The notes beneath the pieces are model-generated. The model ran no database searches, was not told where the DNA came from, and was given only the letters and a program-made list of their open reading frames with translations. Of a stretch of 60,347 nt of DNA, positions 8,633-16,778 are shown in pieces. The stretch spans positions 1 to 60,347 of the forward strand of contig JABDDT010000012.1 in the NCBI GenBank assembly GCA_013287475.1, in the 5' to 3' direction. How positions within the stretch are numbered: the stretch's first letter is position 1; each line of letters starts with the position of its first letter. Position numbers and translations under genes: made by a program. The DNA is from Bacteroidota bacterium. GTDB lineage: Bacteria > Bacteroidota > Bacteroidia > Chitinophagales > Chitinophagaceae.

Positions 8633-8660
8633 GACTCCGGTAATGTCGGAGTCTTTTTTT
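8633..8660 (+). terminator. Intrinsic terminator of the TPP riboswitch
   Basis: Perfect 7-base stem GACTCCG/CGGAGTC (8633-8639 and 8647-8653) with a 7-base loop, followed directly by seven T residues. Its position right behind the aptamer P1 makes it the expression platform. Confidence 0.85.
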
Positions 8661-8685
8661 GTACACTCGGGAACAAACCTTAAGA

Positions 8686-8946
8686 CTAAGCCACCGCAAG
8701 AAATATTGTCATTATTACTAAGTGGATGCCTGCCAATATCAAATATTTATTACTCTTCGTATATGAAAAATATATGTTTCTGATAATAAGGAAGCCAATT
8801 ACAGGAAATAAAAGAATCAAAAGCATAATTCCAAGGCCGGGGACACAAGGACCAGATGGAGATATCTTTTCCAAAACTTCAACAGCTGTTAATGCTATTG
8901 CATAAAAGATCAGCGTCGGCAGAGAAAATTTAAAGAGTCATTTCAT
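8686..8946 (-). pseudogene. Small three-helix membrane protein with a stop at codon 3
   Basis: The continuous frame starts ATG AAA TGA at 8946 and then runs open for 83 codons. The segment after the stop (LFKFSLPTLIFYAIALTAVE) forms a natural first membrane helix, followed by two more (about GIMLLILLFPVIGFLII and YLILAGIHLVIMTIFL). A one-base change (TGA to AGA or AAA) would restore an 86-residue protein. The only start left after the stop is the TTG at 8874, which would lose the first helix. It may be a fresh nonsense mutation, a base error, or a gene started unusually. It is antisense to any read-through from the TPP riboswitch. Confidence 0.5.
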
Positions 8947-9025
8947 GATATAAACTTGCAAATAAATCTTCATCTGCAAAAATTTTCTAGTCTTTATTAA
9001 CAAGCAATTTGGTTAACTTAGTTAC

Positions 9026-9136
9026 CTAAAATTTTATTATCTTTTTTATCCCAACATAATAGAGATCAAACCCACCCTTGCCGCCGGGCCTGTTTGAAGA
9101 AAAGATCATAAAATCATTGGTAAAACCAGCCACACA
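9026..9136 (-). pseudogene. C-terminal relic of a PD40/WD40-like repeat protein
   Basis: A 36-codon fragment bounded upstream by a stop and ending with TAG. It contains FMIFSSNRPGGKGGFDLYYV, a near-perfect PD40 blade motif as found in TolB-like and OmpA-linked Bacteroidota proteins. Nothing of the N-terminal part remains. The fragment begins 11 bases downstream of the sugar dehydrogenase stop, on the same strand. Confidence 0.65.
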
Positions 9137-9147
9137 CTAAAAAATTA

Positions 9148-10509
9148 TTATTGTGCAACTATCTTGTAAACTTTCCCACTGGTTCCCTGCGGCCCAAGCT
9201 GTCCTGAAGTCATAATATAAAGCTCGCCACTCTGGTCCTCTCCAAAACTTTTAAGAAATTGTCCAAGATTTGTTGGATATCCGTTCAATGTAAGCGGAGT
9301 AAAGCTCCACATGCCAGTAGTAGTTGGGGTCGCTATAAATAATTTGCCGGTAGCATTACCATCTGCAGAGAGCATACCATAAATATATTTCCCCTGAAAA
9401 GCAGGAAATGCAGCGCCGCGATACATAAATCCTCCGATGATTGCAATTCCCAAACCACCTCCTATCGGATTTGAAGTATTCACCATTTCAATAACAGGAT
9501 CAATCAATGGATTGCCGGCAGAGTCCACCGAAGGACAGGAGGGTCTTACAAGCAGATCGTTATCTGTATCGAAACAATGTGTGCCTTCCTTGACATTCCA
9601 TCCATAGTTACCACCTTTTGTTATCACATCTACTTCTTCATAGAGTGATTGTCCTACGTCTCCAAGTAATAATTGGTGTGATCCGCCTCTGTCAAAAGAA
9701 AATCGGAAAGGGTTCCTGAATCCAAATGCATAGATCTCCGGTCTGGCTGCTGTACCGACATAAGGATTATCAGGAGGAATGCTATACGGGTTTCCATTCA
9801 CATCAATCCTCAACACATTTCCCATCAGGTTCGCATAAATATCCTGCCCGTTACCACCGGCATTCACCAAATACCAATCAGGAACATGTCCATTGCCGAC
9901 GTCATCCGCATTTCCGCCATCACCAATGGATATATAAAGGAATCCATCCGGACCGAAAGCCAGTGTGCCTCCATTATGATTTAAATAGGTATGATTGTCT
10001 TCGAGAAGTACTCTTTCAGAACTCATGTCTGCCAGATTTGGATCCGCGGCTGATACTTTAAATTCAGAAATCCTTGTAAGATTATTCCAGGTCGAACCCG
10101 GAGTTCCGGGTATTGGCGTACCGGGTCGTGGAGGAGCTGTATAAAAAAGATAAAATTTACCATTCGATTTAAAATTGGGAGAGAAAGCCAAACCAAGCAA
10201 CCCTCTTTCGTCATACGAGGGACTTAGTGTGACCATCTTGCCGGATACATCAATAAATGGTGTGGTTAATTTTTTTCCATCGGCTCCGATGATCCAGATC
10301 TGCCCCAACTCGTCTACAACAAATAATCTGTGTGAGCCATCAGGAGGCTCTGCGATGACTATTGGCGAAATTAAATTATCGACAACGAGTTGCAGACCTG
10401 GTGTTTTTGCGGGCGCTGATGGCATGCCGGATTTTTTGCTACAGCCTGCTATAATGAATAGTGGAATAACAATAAATAGCATTCTCCTGAATGTGGTAAA
10501 AGATTTCAT
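9148..10509 (-). CDS. PQQ-type glucose/sorbosone dehydrogenase family lipoprotein
   Basis: 453-residue six-bladed propeller of the soluble glucose dehydrogenase (GSDH) family, which oxidises aldoses or related sugars with PQQ as cofactor. The N-terminus MLFIVIPLFIIAGCSKKS is a lipoprotein signal with the lipid-bearing Cys at 23, so it sits in the periplasm. Family motifs: DERGLLGLAFSPNF, HNGGTLAFGPDGFLYISIGD, FGFRNPFRFSFDR and GDVGQSLYEEVDV followed by GGNYGWNVKEG. No PQQ synthesis gene is nearby. It seems to be a single-gene unit. Confidence 0.9.
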   Translation of the reverse strand: MKSFTTFRRMLFIVIPLFIIAGCSKKSGMPSAPAKTPGLQLVVDNLISPIVIAEPPDGSHRLFVVDELGQIWIIGADGKKLTTPFIDVSGKMVTLSPSYDERGLLGLAFSPNFKSNGKFYLFYTAPPRPGTPIPGTPGSTWNNLTRISEFKVSAADPNLADMSSERVLLEDNHTYLNHNGGTLAFGPDGFLYISIGDGGNADDVGNGHVPDWYLVNAGGNGQDIYANLMGNVLRIDVNGNPYSIPPDNPYVGTAARPEIYAFGFRNPFRFSFDRGGSHQLLLGDVGQSLYEEVDVITKGGNYGWNVKEGTHCFDTDNDLLVRPSCPSVDSAGNPLIDPVIEMVNTSNPIGGGLGIAIIGGFMYRGAAFPAFQGKYIYGMLSADGNATGKLFIATPTTTGMWSFTPLTLNGYPTNLGQFLKSFGEDQSGELYIMTSGQLGPQGTSGKVYKIVAQ

Positions 10510-10667
10510 TATAATAAATTAAGTGGTTTTTTAAATTAAACTGCAACAGAGCAGCTACGCATTTTTGGGAAGGGGAGGGAAAACCTATAAATGATAACGG
10601 GTAAAAATATAAGCCGGTTGCGTATTAAAGATTTTAGTTCACTACCTTTTTTATTTTTTGCAGCTTT

Positions 10668-10796
10668 TCAGTTTTTATATGCTGAGATTTTTTTGAACCA
10701 TTCCTGTTCAACATTAGTCAACTGCTTTAAATCCGGGATGTAAGTACTATCAGGATAATACCAGTTTTGCTGACTGTAATATGCTTTCAAATGTAT
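10668..10796 (-). pseudogene. YARHG-domain C-terminal relic
   Basis: A 42-codon frame, closed by a stop at its N-terminal side, reading LKAYYSQQNWYYPD, then DLKQLTNVEQEWFKKI and a stop. The Trp-Tyr-x-Pro and Leu-Thr-x-x-Glu spacing is that of the second half of a YARHG domain, an extracellular domain of unknown role. The N-terminal half (the YARHG motif itself) is absent. It overlaps head-to-head with the start of the plus-strand frame at 10781, indicating a rearrangement breakpoint there. Confidence 0.55.
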
Positions 10797-11116
10797 TTAC
10801 CCAATTCAATGAAAAGGAATCACTGATAATCAGTCAACTTAAAAAGACGAATAGCAATCGATTAATCCTGATCGATTGTAAGGAATTTCACACCGACGGA
10901 TATGGAGCAACTTCGCTTATGTATAATTTGCAATTGAAAATTTACGGTGAGCATGGCGATTTGATAAAACAAAAAACATTCAGCGGCAAACGTGCATTAG
11001 GCGGATCAGTTGCCTGGGGTCCCGGAAAATACAAAGAGTATATACCCGAAGCATTTAAAAAATTAATTGAAGAAATATTCAACGATTCTGAGATTGCTAC
11101 AGCACTTCAAAATTGA
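10781..11116 (+). CDS. Hypothetical protein, probably N-terminally truncated
   Basis: 111 residues, soluble, with a coherent mixed alpha/beta look: RLILIDCKEF, TDGYGATSLMYNLQLKIY, and a GKRALGGSVAWGPGKYKEY segment before a C-terminal helix. There is no signal peptide although the sequence resembles the C-terminal part of a secreted or lipoprotein domain. Its ATG lies exactly where the YARHG relic on the other strand begins. It may therefore be the surviving 3' part of a longer gene joined at a breakpoint. The family is not recognised. Confidence 0.5.
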   Translation: MLSNVFTQFNEKESLIISQLKKTNSNRLILIDCKEFHTDGYGATSLMYNLQLKIYGEHGDLIKQKTFSGKRALGGSVAWGPGKYKEYIPEAFKKLIEEIFNDSEIATALQN

Positions 11117-11334
11117 TTTTGAACGCTTCAAGCAGGACAATATTTTACTCAGTTTACATTTCCCTATAACAATACAACTATCCATCTCAAGTATTTCTTC
11201 TTATTTCAATAATCCAGAAATTGATATTGATGGTAAACCCTTAGATGATCGAACCTTAACTTCTTCTTAGAACTTTCTGTTGTATGTTCAAATAAAAATT
11301 TGAATATATTCTTAACTATTGAAAATTATAATGT

Positions 11335-11709
11335 CTAGTCAAACAATCCTATTTCCGCAAATGAAAGTTTGTACTTTCCGCATTTAGGGCAGTAGTTATT
11401 TTTTCTTTGCAGGGTTAGCGGGCTCGATGAAATGGGTATATCTTTTATAAGTCCTTTTTTAAACATCCCCTTTACAAAGTAAGGTATCTTCCCATCGCCT
11501 TCCAGTTTATTTACATTGGCACTTGTAATTGTCAGGTTCCTTCTTTCGACGACTTCTATAAAATCATTAATATCAATGTGAATTACTTTTTTACTTTGAA
11601 GATCAAGGGCAGGAAAATAAAAAATCCCGGGAGTCATTCCGGAACCAAGATAGATATCCTTCCTGGTATAGTTACAGTTATCACATTTACATTGCAGAAT
11701 TTGTCCCAT
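11335..11709 (-). CDS. Zinc-ribbon hypothetical protein
   Basis: 124 residues from the ATG at 11709 (MGQILQCKCDNC); a longer frame begins with TTG at 11754 and adds 15 residues of doubtful value. Two metal-binding pairs, CKCDNC near the N-terminus and CPKCG near the C-terminus, could form one zinc site bridging the ends. The middle is mixed alpha/beta with a FIEVVERR helix. The context, beside rmuC on the opposite strand, gives no clear role. The function is unknown. Confidence 0.65.
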   Translation of the reverse strand: MGQILQCKCDNCNYTRKDIYLGSGMTPGIFYFPALDLQSKKVIHIDINDFIEVVERRNLTITSANVNKLEGDGKIPYFVKGMFKKGLIKDIPISSSPLTLQRKNNYCPKCGKYKLSFAEIGLFD

Positions 11710-11848
11710 GAACTGAACTTGATCTACCTGTTTAATAAAGTCTGACTGCCTCAATAAAACGACAAAGAATCAGTTTAATTGCGGATATTGATATCCACAG
11801 CGGGCTGTAAAAAGTTATATTTACAAATCCGTTTTAATCAGGATACCT

Positions 11849-13255
11849 ATGACAGATTCTCTCCTCATACTCGCCTGCGTTCTCTTGTTGATCGTCATCA
11901 TACTGGTCATTGCTGTTCGCAATAGGGGCGATTCGGAAATTCCGCAGTTAAAAAACCAGGTCTCCGAAATATTATCGGAACTCCGGAAACTGGAGTCGAA
12001 CCTGAAAGAGGATTTCAGGATCAACCGACAGGAGAATGGTCAGATCGCCAAAGACAATCGCGAAGAACTGAACAATACCCTCAAAAATATTACCGAACAA
12101 AGTCAGAACGCATTGAGAGATATTAATAAAACGCTGGAGGAGAACAACAAAAAGAACCGGGATGATTTATCGAAAAACCTGAAGGACTTCGGCCTGACCC
12201 TGGCTTCTTCTTTCGAAGGATTTCAATTGAGCTTCGATAAGAATGTCGGTTCTTTTAATGAATTACAGAAGGAGAAATTTGGTCAGCTGGAAAAGAAGCA
12301 GGACGAGATGATCCGTAATACAGAAACCAAATTGGAAAATATTCGTTCTACTGTGGAGGAAAAGCTGGAGAAAACATTGAGTGAACGCCTGGGGCAGAGT
12401 TTTGAAACCGTCAGCAAACATCTTATGGAAGTACAGAAAGGATTGGGAGAAATGCAAAACCTTGCCACCGATGTGGGTGGATTAAAAAAAGTGCTGAGCA
12501 ATGTAAAACTTAGGGGAGGCGTGGGAGAAGTGCAGCTGGCCATGTTGTTGGAACAGATACTGGCTCCGAATCAGTACGATGCCAATGTGTGTACTAAAAA
12601 AGGAAGCAGTGAACCGGTGGAATTTGCGATTAAATTACCTGGAAGAAATGAGGATGATAACCAATTTGTGTATCTACCCGTCGACGCAAAGTTCCCGAAA
12701 GATGCCTACGAGCAATTGATTGCAGCTTATGAAAATGTCATCCCGGATGATATTGAAGCCGCTTCAAGGAATATGGAAACTACCATCCGGAAAATGGCAA
12801 AGGATATCCGGGATAAATATATCGATCCGCCGGGCACCACAGATTTTGCGATCATGTTCCTGCCCTTTGAAAGTATCTATGCCGAAGTGATCCGTCGCTC
12901 GGCATTGGTAGATCAGTTGAGGGATGAATTTAAAATCAGTGTGGCGGGACCAACAACTCTTCTGGCCATATTGAATAGTCTGCAGATGGGTTTCAGAACG
13001 CTGGCCATACAAAAACGCAGCGGGGAAGTGTGGGGTGTGCTGGCTTCCGTAAAATCAGAATTTGATAAATTCGGTGGCATGCTGGAAAAAGCACAAAAAA
13101 ATATTCAGGCAGGTCTCGGTCAGCTGGACGATGTTGTCGGAACCAGGACAAGAGCCATTCAGCGCCAGCTTAGAAATGTGGAGTCGCTTCCGGTAGCAGA
13201 AATAAAAGATATTTTACCGGAGTTGCCTTTGGATGAGGTGGGTAGTGATTCGTGA
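11849..13255 (+). CDS. rmuC: DNA recombination protein RmuC
   Basis: 468 residues. An N-terminal membrane anchor (6-24) is followed by a long coiled coil (about 30-200, rich in Leu/Lys/Glu/Asn) and then the RmuC core. The core is marked by LRGGVGEVQLAMLLEQIL, VYLPVDAKFPKDAYEQL, YIDPPGTTDFAIMFLPFE and GPTTLLAILNSLQMGFRTL. RmuC limits recombination-type rearrangements and has a restriction-nuclease-like fold. The length fits the family. It is a monocistronic plus-strand gene. Confidence 0.95.
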   Translation: MTDSLLILACVLLLIVIILVIAVRNRGDSEIPQLKNQVSEILSELRKLESNLKEDFRINRQENGQIAKDNREELNNTLKNITEQSQNALRDINKTLEENNKKNRDDLSKNLKDFGLTLASSFEGFQLSFDKNVGSFNELQKEKFGQLEKKQDEMIRNTETKLENIRSTVEEKLEKTLSERLGQSFETVSKHLMEVQKGLGEMQNLATDVGGLKKVLSNVKLRGGVGEVQLAMLLEQILAPNQYDANVCTKKGSSEPVEFAIKLPGRNEDDNQFVYLPVDAKFPKDAYEQLIAAYENVIPDDIEAASRNMETTIRKMAKDIRDKYIDPPGTTDFAIMFLPFESIYAEVIRRSALVDQLRDEFKISVAGPTTLLAILNSLQMGFRTLAIQKRSGEVWGVLASVKSEFDKFGGMLEKAQKNIQAGLGQLDDVVGTRTRAIQRQLRNVESLPVAEIKDILPELPLDEVGSDS

Positions 13256-13296
13256 GAGGAAAAAAGTTACTACTGCATGATAAGTCGGTAAGCAAT

Positions 13297-13539
13297 TCAT
13301 ATATGCTCCATTATAAAAGTGGGGTCAATTTTTAATTTCTTATAAGCATGCTTTAGAAATTCCAGGTCAGGCTTACTTTTCCCGTTGAGTATTTGAGATA
13401 ATTTGGGTTCACCTACCTCAAGAATCTCAGCCATCTCGCCCTGAGAAATCTTCTTCTCTAACATAACCAGCTTTACAATATCCGGCAGATTAGCCGGTTT
13501 ATAATTAGGTCTTAGCTCCAATGTTTCATCCTCAAACAA
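13297..13539 (-). CDS. HTH antitoxin-like protein (HigA C-terminal part)
   Basis: 80 residues from a TTG start. The core ISQGEMAEILEVGEPKLSQI plus LNGKSKPDLEFL is the XRE-type helix-turn-helix of HigA-like antitoxins. The usual acidic N-terminal region of 40-50 residues is absent: the frame is closed by a stop 48 bases upstream of the TTG and that segment is not antitoxin-like. No HigB toxin frame adjoins on either side. It is therefore an orphan or remnant antitoxin, or a small independent repressor. Confidence 0.65.
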   Translation of the reverse strand: MFEDETLELRPNYKPANLPDIVKLVMLEKKISQGEMAEILEVGEPKLSQILNGKSKPDLEFLKHAYKKLKIDPTFIMEHI

Positions 13540-13591
13540 TTCTGGACATATAGTAACATTCAGCCAGAAATAATTTTACGGCAAATATATC

Positions 13592-14041
13592 CTAATACTT
13601 TTTATAATAAACATAGATGCGCGCTACGGGATCGGCTTTGAATTTTACCGGTTTGGTATCGCCTGTCTTGAATTTTTCGGGTGTGCGAAATTCCAGTTGT
13701 GCGCCCCTCGCCACACCGACCTGAGCACGGTCGAAAGGTTTTACTGCATATTTTTTCATCAATGCGCTGTCGGGAGTCATCAGGTGCGCCTCGAAATCAG
13801 GCACCGGATGATTGGTATTGTCGTAAACAAAAAAAACGAGATAATCTGTATTGGGTGTAACACTAACGGCTGCCTGATGCGTTGCCGCAAATTTTATCAG
13901 GTATTTATATCCGTTTTTATAAGCGCCGTTTCTTATCAGTCCGTACGCTCTGTCTGCATCTGCTGAAAAAGTACTGGTTGTCTGACATATAGTAGTGACT
14001 GAGCCAGCCAATAATAAAGAAAGAAATAAAAGTTTTTTCAT
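13592..14041 (-). CDS. Secreted hypothetical protein
   Basis: 149 residues with a clear signal peptide (MKKLLFLSLLLAGSVTTICQ, cleavage near 20). The mature part is beta-rich: DYLVFFVYDNTNHPVPDFEA, GVARGAQLEFRTPEKFKTG and a C-terminal ARIYVYYKKY strand. It may be a small sandwich domain. No family is recognised. An inverted pair of heptamer arrays lies immediately upstream. Confidence 0.6.
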   Translation of the reverse strand: MKKLLFLSLLLAGSVTTICQTTSTFSADADRAYGLIRNGAYKNGYKYLIKFAATHQAAVSVTPNTDYLVFFVYDNTNHPVPDFEAHLMTPDSALMKKYAVKPFDRAQVGVARGAQLEFRTPEKFKTGDTKPVKFKADPVARIYVYYKKY

Positions 14042-14098
14042 GTAATAAGGTTTTAAAATTTTTCTCTAATAAAAATACGTTATAAAACCCAGTCAAAA

Positions 14099-14133
14099 TG
14101 AGATATGAGATATGGGTTATGAGATATGAGATT
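14099..14133 (-). repeat. Heptamer array 1a (5 units)
   Basis: Five exact 7-base units in phase. Read on the minus strand they are AATCTCA, TATCTCA, TAACCCA, TATCTCA, TATCTCA. They are inverted relative to array 1b 12 bases away, so a transcript could fold into a long hairpin. The position is between the permease gene and the downstream secreted-protein gene. Confidence 0.8.
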
Positions 14134-14145
14134 TGTTTAATTTTT

Positions 14146-14222
14146 AAACCCATAATATCACAACCCATAACCCATATCACTTATCTTATATCTCATATCT
14201 CATAACCCATATCCCATATTCA
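14146..14222 (+). repeat. Heptamer array 1b
   Basis: About ten 7-base units with consensus close to WADCYYA (for example TAACCCA, TATCTTA, TATCTCA, TATCCCA), with one 8-base slip near 14153. The array runs directly into the stop codon of the minus-strand permease gene (TGA at 14220-14222). Confidence 0.8.
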
Positions 14223-16661
14223 TTCTGAACGAAGGTTGGTTACAGGATTCGCAATTGCTGCTTTTATACTTTGAAAACTTACCGTCACCAATGCAATGAA
14301 TATTGCGGTCATCCCGGCGAATAAAAATACCCATCCGCTCATATGAATTCTATATGCGAAACCCTGCAGCCACTGGTTCATGAAATACCAGGCTAAGGGA
14401 GATGCAATCAAAAGAGCGATGATGATCAGGGCAATAAAATCCCAGCTCAGCATCGTCGCAATATTACTGACACTCGCTCCCAGTATTTTACGGATACTGA
14501 TTTCCTTTGCCCTCCTTTTAACTGTGAACAAAGCCAGCCCGAAAAGACCCATACAGGAGATAAAGATGGAAATGGCCATGGAAGTGTTCACTAATGTAGC
14601 TGTCTGCTGATCCTTCTCATATAATAAAGCGAGTGACTGATCGTAAAACCGGTAATTGAAATCTGCGGCAGGATATATTTCCTTCCACACTTTTTCAATC
14701 TGCGAAAGCATTGTCTTCACCATTCCTCCCCCGCTTCCTTTTGAAGCAAGTTTAATCGCTATGGCGCTTTCCCTGTTCGGCCTGTTGATGATGCAAAGCG
14801 GTGTAATGGGATCATGCAGGGATTTTGTATGGAAGTCCGCTGCTACTCCAACCACCGGATAGGGCTTATCGTTCCAGTAAAGTGTTTTTCCAATAGCATC
14901 TTCCGGCGATTGATTACCCATCAATTCAGATAGCTTTTCGTTGATCACAAATTCATTCACGCTGTCAGATTTTGTGAGATTCCTGCCGGCCAGTAATTTG
15001 ATTTGATAGAGCGGTATATAATCCTCATTGCCGGCTACCTGGGTAACTCCGAATTCCTTCAGGTCGCTACTTTTGAATTTTAATTTCATGCCCCTTGAGT
15101 TTTCGGTCATCGGTGACAGCCATTGCAAGGCCACTTTATTTACCCCGGGAATTTCCCTTATCTTCTGAGCGAGCACTCCGATTTTGGAGAGACTGTCACT
15201 GGCGGAAGTCTGTAATGTAATAATAGCATCCGCGGTAAAACCAAGATCTTTTTCACGCGTATATCGTAGCTGAGTTGCGATCACCATACTGCCAACAATA
15301 AATACAAGTGATACAGCGAACTGAAAAACAATCAGTGCTTTTCTGAACAACCAGTTTTCACTGCCTCTTTCCGTCCCCGGTCCTTTTAAATTGATTGCTG
15401 GTGGAAATGAAGACAATACTTTAGCGGGATAGAGTCCGGCCAAAAAAGTTGTAATTATGATTACAAGAACCAGGAATAGGATCGTTGCGGGTTCAAACAG
15501 GCGGATCGATATGCCGCTAGGAATAAAGGAACGGAACCCAATGAGTACAGGTCTGACCATAACAGTGGCCAGGAGTGCCGAAAATAAAACCATCAGGAAT
15601 GATTCAGTTAAAAACTGAAAGACCAGACCTGATCTTTTACTGCCCAGCACTTTACGAACACCCACTTCTTTGGCGCGTTGGATGGATTGTGCGGTAGAAA
15701 GATTGATGAAGTTTATAATACCCAGCGTCAGGATAAACAAAGCGATTCCCATTAAACTGTACAGGGCAGGTAAATGGGCAGTCCTGATCGCGTTTTCAAT
15801 GATATCTCCATTGAAATGAATCGCTGATAAAGGTTCCAGCCTGAGGGATAATTTCACCTGCGGATCAGCGTGGTTTTTTACCAGCTCTGCCATTTGATTA
15901 TTCACATGGCCTGATGAGGTGCCGGTCCTGAGTTTTGCAAATGTCCAGGTAGACATATCCCCCTGGCTCCAGGAATTTTGGCTGATATTATTCTTTAAAA
16001 AACTACTTTGCAGCGTGGCGAGAGAAATGAAATCGGTAAATGCGAGATCCGAATTTTTATTCCAGTCTTTAATAATTCCGGAAACATTAACCTTCAGCGA
16101 GTCATCATAAATCACCTGCTTCCCTATCATGTTATCCAACGGCCCGGTCCCAAAATATTGCCGTGCTTTTTTTTCAGTGAGGACTACGGCGTAAGGTGCT
16201 TCCAAAGCGGTTGAAGCATTACCGGCCAGCCATTCGTATTTGAAAATATCAAAGTAATGTGGGTCGGTAATTGCCGTTGTTATAAAATTCGTTCCACCGA
16301 TGGTGCTCTCAAATTGAGTTGCGGGTTTGTCCCCGTCGGGTATACTTATTTTCGAACGATACGGAATAATGCCAGCAATTTTTTCTACTCCCGATAAATT
16401 ATTACGGCCTGTATTCAATACTGCGAAGGGAATTTTGGCAAAATGTATTTTCTCTCCGGTATTTTCTGTTACATCTCCCATAACACGAAATATCCTTTCA
16501 TTGTCCGGATGAAACCTATCGAAGCTGAGCTCATAACTGGTTACAGTGTATATCACCATGCAGGCGCATATTCCTAAGGAAAGTCCAATGACATTGACGG
16601 CTGTATATGTTTTATTACGCGAGATATTCCGCCAGGCAATTTTGAAATAATTTCTGAACAT
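14220..16661 (-). CDS. FtsX/MacB-type permease 1
   Basis: 813-residue permease with two MacB periplasmic core domains and two FtsX domains. The start at 16661 (MFRNYFKIAWRNISRNKTY) is preferred; the frame continues upstream to 16733 but that part is only translated heptamer repeat and spacer. The first FtsX cluster carries INFINLSTAQSIQRAKEVGV and VRKVLGSKRSGLVFQFL, the second KEISIRKILGASVSNI, and the end reads NPVTNLRSE. Family members usually need a MacB-like ATPase, and none is in this window. It is probably co-transcribed with permease 2 upstream, 117 bases away across a heptamer array. Possible roles are mechanotransmission, lipoprotein or peptide export, or sensing. Confidence 0.9.
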   Translation of the reverse strand: MFRNYFKIAWRNISRNKTYTAVNVIGLSLGICACMVIYTVTSYELSFDRFHPDNERIFRVMGDVTENTGEKIHFAKIPFAVLNTGRNNLSGVEKIAGIIPYRSKISIPDGDKPATQFESTIGGTNFITTAITDPHYFDIFKYEWLAGNASTALEAPYAVVLTEKKARQYFGTGPLDNMIGKQVIYDDSLKVNVSGIIKDWNKNSDLAFTDFISLATLQSSFLKNNISQNSWSQGDMSTWTFAKLRTGTSSGHVNNQMAELVKNHADPQVKLSLRLEPLSAIHFNGDIIENAIRTAHLPALYSLMGIALFILTLGIINFINLSTAQSIQRAKEVGVRKVLGSKRSGLVFQFLTESFLMVLFSALLATVMVRPVLIGFRSFIPSGISIRLFEPATILFLVLVIIITTFLAGLYPAKVLSSFPPAINLKGPGTERGSENWLFRKALIVFQFAVSLVFIVGSMVIATQLRYTREKDLGFTADAIITLQTSASDSLSKIGVLAQKIREIPGVNKVALQWLSPMTENSRGMKLKFKSSDLKEFGVTQVAGNEDYIPLYQIKLLAGRNLTKSDSVNEFVINEKLSELMGNQSPEDAIGKTLYWNDKPYPVVGVAADFHTKSLHDPITPLCIINRPNRESAIAIKLASKGSGGGMVKTMLSQIEKVWKEIYPAADFNYRFYDQSLALLYEKDQQTATLVNTSMAISIFISCMGLFGLALFTVKRRAKEISIRKILGASVSNIATMLSWDFIALIIIALLIASPLAWYFMNQWLQGFAYRIHMSGWVFLFAGMTAIFIALVTVSFQSIKAAIANPVTNLRSE

Positions 16662-16690
16662 AATTTTCAAAGTAAAAATTAAAAAGGAAA

Positions 16691-16767
16691 AAACCCATAT
16701 CCCATATCTCATATCCCATAACCCAAATCCCAAATCTCATATCCCATAACTCATAAACAATAACCCA
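16691..16767 (+). repeat. Heptamer array 2 (11 units)
   Basis: Eleven consecutive 7-base units without a slip: AAACCCA, TATCCCA, TATCTCA, TATCCCA, TAACCCA, AATCCCA, AATCTCA, TATCCCA, TAACTCA, TAAACAA, TAACCCA. Variation is confined almost entirely to positions 1, 3 and 5. The array fills the gap between permeases 1 and 2, ending 11 bases before the permease 2 stop codon. Confidence 0.88.
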
Positions 16768-16778
16768 TCCCCCCATAT

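Noticed and set aside
11067-11270. 67-codon plus-strand frame after the truncated hypothetical gene
   Set aside because: Starts inside the preceding gene and lacks coding character; possibly spacer.
13297-13591. Possible HigBA toxin-antitoxin pair
   Set aside because: Only a truncated antitoxin-like HTH is present; no toxin frame on either side.
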